A stretch of DNA of 64,000 nucleotides from Hydractinia symbiolongicarpus (Eukaryota > Cnidaria > Hydrozoa > Anthoathecata > Hydractiniidae). The notes under the pieces are model-generated. The model did no database searches, was not told the origin of the DNA, and worked only from the letters and a program-made list of their open reading frames with translations. The DNA is taken from the NCBI RefSeq assembly GCF_029227915.1, contig NC_079882.1:16382501-16446500 (forward strand), read 5' to 3'. The position numbers and the translations under genes are program-made. Below, piece after piece: positions 58,601 to 64,000 of this stretch. How positions within the stretch are numbered: the stretch's first letter is position 1; every line of letters starts with the position of its first letter.

Positions 58601-61600
58601 TGCGCAGGTCACCATTGGACCAGTCGTTCCAGTCTCAATGCGTTACACGTCCCAAGTCGTTTTCATTAGCGCTGTTGCCTTAAAACACTCTTAACTATGT
58701 GCACAGTCCTATAAAGTCTGTAATAAGGCCTTTTGCAGTCCAATAAAGGCCGCACAAGTAAATCAAGCGGTTTCAGCTTCCTTCGCCGGTTACCATTGGA
58801 CTAGTCGATCTAGTCTAATGCACTACAAAGTTCGAAGTGGTTTTCCTAAGTGCAGTGGCCTTAGAACTCTATTAACTTCGTGCACAGTCCTATAAGGACC
58901 GTAATATGGCCTTTCGCAGTCTAATAAAGGCCTCACACGTAAAGCACGTGGTTCCATCTCCCTGCGCAGGTTACCATTAGACTTGTCGTTCCAGTCTCAA
59001 TGCGCTAAAACGTCCCAAGTCGTTTTCATTAGCGTCGTCGCCTTACAACACTCTTAACTACGTTCGCAGTGCTACAAAGACCGTAATAAGGCCTTTTGCA
59101 GTCCAATCTAGGCCGCACACGTAAATCACGTGGTTCCATCTGCCTGCGCAGTTTACCATTGGACTAGTCGTTCCAATCTCAATGCGTTACAACGTCCCAA
59201 GTCGTTTTCATTAGCGCTGTTGCCTTACAACACTCTTAACTACGTGCACAGTCCTATAAAGGCTGTAATATGGCCTTTTGCAGTCCAATAAAGGCCGCAC
59301 ACGTAAATCAAGCGGTTTCAGCTGCCTCCTCCGGTTACCATTGGACTTTTCGTTCCAGTCGCAATGCACTACAACGTCCCAAGTCGTTTTCATTAGCGTT
59401 GTGGCCTTACAACACTCTTAACTACGTGCACAGCGGTATAAAGACCGCAATAAGGCCCTTTACAGTCTAATAAAAGCTTCACACGTTAATCACGTGGTTT
59501 CACCTGCCTGCGCAGATTACCCTTAGACTATTCGCTCCAGTGGCAATGCGCTACAACGTCCCAAGTCAATTCCAATAGCGCCGTTGCCTGAGAACAATCT
59601 TAAATACGCGCGCAGTCCTATAAAGGCTGTAATAGGGCCTTTTGCAGTCTAATAAGGCCTCACACGTAAATCACGTGGTTCCATCTGCCTGCTCAGTTTA
59701 CCATTGGACTAGACGTTCCAATCTCAATGCGTTACAACGTCCCAAGTCGTTTTCATTAGCGCTGTTGCCTTACAACACTCTTAACTACGTGCACAGTCCT
59801 ATAAAGGCTGTAATATGGCCTTTTGCAGTCCAATAAAGGCCGCACACGTAAATCAAGCGGTTTCAGCTGCCTCCTCCGGTTACCATTGGACTTTTCGTTC
59901 CAGTCTCAATGCACTACAACTTCCCAAGTCGTTTTCATTAGCGTCGTGGCCTTACAACACTCTTAACTACGTGCACAGCGGTATAAAGACCGCAATAAGG
60001 CCCTTTACAGTCTAATAAAAGCTTCACACGTTAATCACGTGGTTTCACCTGCCTGCGCAGATTACCCTTAGACTATTCGCTCCAGTGGCAATGCGCTACA
60101 ACGTCCCAAGTCGTTTCCATTAGCGCCGTTGCCTGAGAACAATCTTAAATACGCGCACAGTCCTATAAAGGCTGTAATAGGGCCTTTTGCAGTCTAATAA
60201 GGCCTCACACGTAAATCACGTGGTTCCATCTCCCTGGACAGGTCACCATTTGACTATTCTTTCCACTCTCAATGCACTACAACCTTCAAAGTGGTTTTCC
60301 TTAGCGCCGTGGCCTTAGAACAATCTTAAGTTCACGCACATTCCTATAAAGGCTGTAATAAGGCCTTTTGCAGTGTAATAACGGCCTCATACGTAAATCA
60401 CGTGGTTCCATCTGCCTGCGCAGGTTACCATTGGACTACACGATCCAGTCTCTATGCACTACTAAGTTCCAAGTGGTTTTTCTTAGCGCCATGGCCTTAG
60501 AAAACTCTTAACTACGTTCACAGTTCTATAAAGACCGTAATAAGGCCTTTTTCAGTCTAATAAAAGCTTCACACGTAAATCACGTGGTTTCACCTGGCTG
60601 CGCAGGTCACCATTGGACCAGTCGTTCCAGTCTCAATGCGTTACACGTCCCAAGTCGTTTTCATTAGCGCTGTTGCCTTACAACACTCTTAACTATGTGC
60701 ACAGTCCTATAAAGGCTGTAATATGGCCTTTTGCAGTACAATAAAGGCCGCACAAGTAAATCAAGCGGTTTCAGCTTCCTTCGCCGGTTACCATTGGACT
60801 AGTCGATCTAGTCTAATGCACTACAAAGTTCGAAGTGGTTTTCCTAAGTGCAGTGGCCTTAGAACTCTCTTAACTTCGTGCACAGTCCTATAAGGACCGT
60901 AATATGGCCTTTTGCAGTCTAATAAAGGCCTCACACGTAAATCACGTGGTTCCATCTCCCTGCGCAGGTTACCATTAGACTTGTCGTTCCAGTCTCAATA
61001 CGCTAAAACGTCCCAAGTCGTTTTCATTAGCGTCGTGGCCTTACAACACTTTTAACTACGTTCGCAGTGCTATAAAGACCGTAATAAGGCCTTTTGCAGT
61101 CCAATATAGGCCATACACGTAAATCACGTGGTTCCATCTGCTTGCGCAGTTTACCATTGGACTATTCGCTCCAGTGGCAATGCGCTACAACGTCCCAAGT
61201 CGTTTCCATTAGCGCCGTTGCCTGAGAACAATCTTAAGTACGCGCACAGTCCTATAAAAGCTGTAATAGGGCCTTTTGCAGTCTAATATAGGCGTTACAC
61301 GTAAATCACGTGGTTCCATCTCCCTGGACAGGTTACACCATTTGACTATTCTTTTCAGTCTCAATACACTGCAAAGTTCCAAGTGGTTTTCCTAAGTGCA
61401 GTGACCTTAGAACTCTCTTAACTACGTGCACAGTCCTCTAAGGACCGTAATATGGCCTTTTGCAGTCTAATAAAGGCCTAACACGTAAATCACGTGGTTC
61501 CATCTGCCTGCACAGGTTATCATTGGACTATTCCTTCCATTCTCAATGCGCTTCAAAGTCCCAAGTCGTTTTCATTAGCGCCGTCGCCTTAGAACACTCT

Positions 61601-64000
61601 TAACTACGTGCACAGCTCTATAAAGACCGCAATAAGGCCCTTTGCAGTCTAATAAAAGCTTCACACGTAAATCACGTGGTTCCATCTCCTTGCGCAGGTT
61701 ACCATTGGACTATTCCTTCCAGTCTCAATGCGTTACAACGTCCCAAGTCGTTTTCATTAGCGCTGTTGCCTTACAACACTCTTAACTACGTGCACAGTCC
61801 CAAAAAGGCTGTAATATGGCCTGTTGCAGTCTAATAAAGGCCTCACACGTAAATCACGTGGTTCCATCTGCCTGCGCAGGTTACCATTGGACTAGACGAT
61901 CCAGTCTCTATGCACTACAAAGTTCCAAGTGGTTTTCCTTAGCGCCATGGCTATAGAAAACTCTTAACTACGTTCGCAGTGCTATAAAGACCGTAATAAG
62001 GCCTTTTGCAGTCTAATAAAAGCTTCACACGTAAATCACGTGGTTTCACCTGCCTGCGCAGTTTACCATTGGACTAGTTGTTCCAGTCTCAATGCGTTAC
62101 AACGTCCCAAGTCGTTTTCATTAGCGCTGTTGCCTTACATCACTCTTAACTACGTGCACAGTCCTATAAAGGCTGTAATATGGCCTTTTGCAGTCCAATA
62201 AAGGCCGCACACGTAAATCAAGCGGTTTCAGCTGCCTCCTCCGGTTACCATTGGACTTTTCGTTCCAGTCTCAATGCACTACAACGTTGCCAGTGGTTTT
62301 CCTTAGCGCCATGGCCTTAGAAGACTTCTAACTACGTGCACAGCGCTATAAAGACCGCAATAAGGCCCTTTGCAGTCTAATAAAAGCATCACACGTTAAT
62401 CACGTGGATTCACCTGCCTGCGTAGATTACCATTAGACTATTCGCTCCAGTTGCAATGCGCTACAACGTCCCAAGAAGTTTCCATTAGCGCCGTTGCCTG
62501 AGAACAATCTTAAGTACGCGCACAGTCCTATAAAGGCTGTAAAAGGCCTTTTGCAGTCTAGTATAGGCCTTACACGTAAATCACGTGGTTCCATCTGCCT
62601 GCGCAGTTTACCATTGGACTAGTCGATCCAGTCTCAATGCACTGCAAAGTTCCAAGTGGTTTTTCTAAGTGCAGTGGCCTTAGAACTCTCTTAACTACGT
62701 GCACAGTCCTCTAAGGACCGTAATATGGCCTTTTGCAGTCTAATAAAGGCCTAACACGTAAATCACGTGGTTCCATCTGCCTGCACAGTTTACCATTGGA
62801 CTAGTCGATCCAGTCTCAATGCACTACAACGTTGCCAGTCGTTTTCCGTAGCGCCGTGGCCTTAGAACACTCTTAACTACGTGCACCTATAAAGGCTGTA
62901 ATATGGCCTTTTGCAGTCTAATAAAGGCTTCACACGTAAATCACGTGGTTCCATCTCCTTGCGCAGGTTACCATTGGACTATTCCTTCCAGTCTCAATGC
63001 GTTACAACGTCCCAAGTCGTTTTCATTAGCGCTGTTGCCTTACAACACTCTTAACTACGTGCACAGTCCCAAAAAGGCTGTAATATGGCCTGTTGCAGTC
63101 TAATAAAGGCCTCACACGTAAATCACGTGGTTCCATCTGCCTGCGCAGGTTACCATTGGACTAGACGATCCAGTCTCTATGCACTACAAAGTTCCAAGTG
63201 GTTTTCCTTAGCGCCATGGCTATAGAAAACTCTTAACTACGTTCGCAGTGCTATAAAGACCGTAATAAGGCCTTTTGCAGTCCAATATAGGCCATACACG
63301 TAAATCACGTGGTTCCATCTGCCTGCGCAGTTTACCATTGGACTAGTCGTTCCAGTCTCAATGCGTTACAACGTCCCAAGTCGTTTTCATTAGCGCTGTT
63401 GCCTTACAACACTCTTAACTACGTTCGCAGTGCTATAAAGACCGTAATAAGGCCTTTTGCAGTCCAATATAGGCCATACACGTAAATCACGTGGTTCCAT
63501 CTGCCTGCGCAGTTTACCATTGGACTAGTCGTTCCAATCTCAATGCGTTACAACGTCCCAAGTCGTTTTCATTAGCGCCGTCGCCTTAGAACACTCTTAA
63601 CTACGTGCACAGCTCTATAAAGACCGCAATAAGGCCCTTTGCAGTCTAATAAAAGCTTCACACGTAAATCACGTGGTTCCATCTCCTTGCGCAGGTTACC
63701 ATTGGACTATTCCTTCCAGTCTCAATGCGTTACAACGTCCCAAGTCGTTTTCATTAGCGCTGTTGCCTTACAACACTCTTAACTACGTGCACAGTCCCAA
63801 AAAGGCTGTAATATGGCCTGTTGCAGTCTAATAAAGGCCTCACACGTAAATCACGTGGTTCCATCTGCCTGCGCAGGTTACCATTGGACTAGACGATCCA
63901 GTCTCTATGCACTACAAAGTTCCAAGTGGTTTTCCTTAGCGCCATGGCTATAGAAAACTCTTAACTACGTTCGCAGTGCTATAAAGACCGTAATAAGGCC

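Larger units (their letters stand above)
19789..64000 (+). repeat. 182-bp satellite array, over 44 kb, continues past window
   Basis: Head-to-tail monomers of 182 bp (for example ATGGCC at 24,494, 24,676 and 24,858), about 235 copies, all in one orientation, broken only by two A/T-rich inserts. Landmarks in order: GGCCTTTTGCAGT, (A)CACGTAAATCACGTGGTT, CTGCCTGCGCAGGTTACCAT, GACTAGTCGTTCCAGTC, CTACAACGTCCCAAGTCG, TTAGCGCCGTTGCCTTAGAA, CTCTTAACTACGTGCACAG, CTATAAAG. Each typical monomer contains the palindromes CACGTG and CCTGCGCAGG and an AAAGGC...GCCTTT stem. Neighbouring monomers alternate between subtypes (CTATAAAGGCTGTAATATGG and CTATAAAGACCGTAATAAGG), giving partly dimeric order. No genes are seen. 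Confidence 0.97.

Noticed and set aside
20802-63103. Open frames of 60-93 codons inside the satellite
   Set aside because: They follow the 182-bp monomer, which is not a multiple of three, share the same translated pieces and start or stop at monomer landmarks. They are by-products of the repeat.
19789-64000. CRISPR-like array
   Set aside because: Monomers are contiguous and similar along their whole 182 bp, with no alternation of constant repeats and unique spacers.

Overview
The window is animal genomic DNA, most likely from an aquatic invertebrate (a cnidarian is my best guess, by gene-family recall only). About the first 19.8 kb is a cluster of decayed Polinton/Maverick-type virus-like elements. 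The remaining 44.2 kb is one long tandem satellite. There are no rRNA or tRNA genes, no CRISPR array and no recognisable host gene.

Mobile-element block (1-19,795). One element is nearly complete in outline: 1,335-14,193 (12.9 kb). It has inverted terminal repeats of about 200 bp (1,335-1,535 and 13,989-14,193) and a 5-bp target duplication, ACCTT (1,330-1,334 and 14,194-14,198). It landed inside a coiled-coil/membrane-protein gene of an older, related element. The 3' part of that gene lies at 752-1,329 and its 5' part at 14,199-14,750, both on the minus strand. Gene order inside the young element: subterminal 72-bp minisatellite, small Cys-rich ORF, HNH-type nuclease remnant, acidic-tailed DNA-binding-like protein, SAP/Rho-N-like protein, a PSAP-bearing membrane protein (-), a possible minor virion protein (-), an unknown protein (+), coiled-coil/membrane protein (-), capsid-like protein (+), hydrophobic/coiled-coil protein (+), DDE integrase (+), three related 'MSC...' genes including BRO-like ones (-), and a protein-primed-type family B DNA polymerase (-). 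Most of these carry stops, frameshifts or internal deletions, so this is a dead copy.

Two regulatory signatures recur in the block. Start codons are repeatedly embedded in an A/T motif of the form (T/G)AATAAATG. Short perfect or near-perfect palindromes sit at gene 3' ends, often between convergent genes. Together they suggest a virus-like transcription programme.

Inverted duplication (12,431-15,083 against 17,143-19,795). A 2.65-kb segment holding the polymerase 5' end, the right terminal repeat, the coiled-coil 5' part and the capsid 5' end is present twice, head to head, around a 2.06-kb spacer. Both arms share the same frameshifts and stops, so the duplication followed decay. The spacer and right flank hold the other parts of the capsid gene, a P-loop fragment of a packaging-type ATPase, and a diverged terminal repeat plus minisatellite from a third related element.

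Satellite (19,789-64,000). About 235 monomers of 182 bp run in one orientation to the window end. The array shows higher-order repeats of several lengths (about 1.45, 1.64, 2.18, 2.36 and 3.27 kb). Two copies of an A/T-rich 0.6-kb insert (20,821-21,422 and 26,329-26,944) were amplified together with flanking monomers. Such an array is typical of centromeric or pericentromeric heterochromatin, though nothing in the sequence proves that role here.
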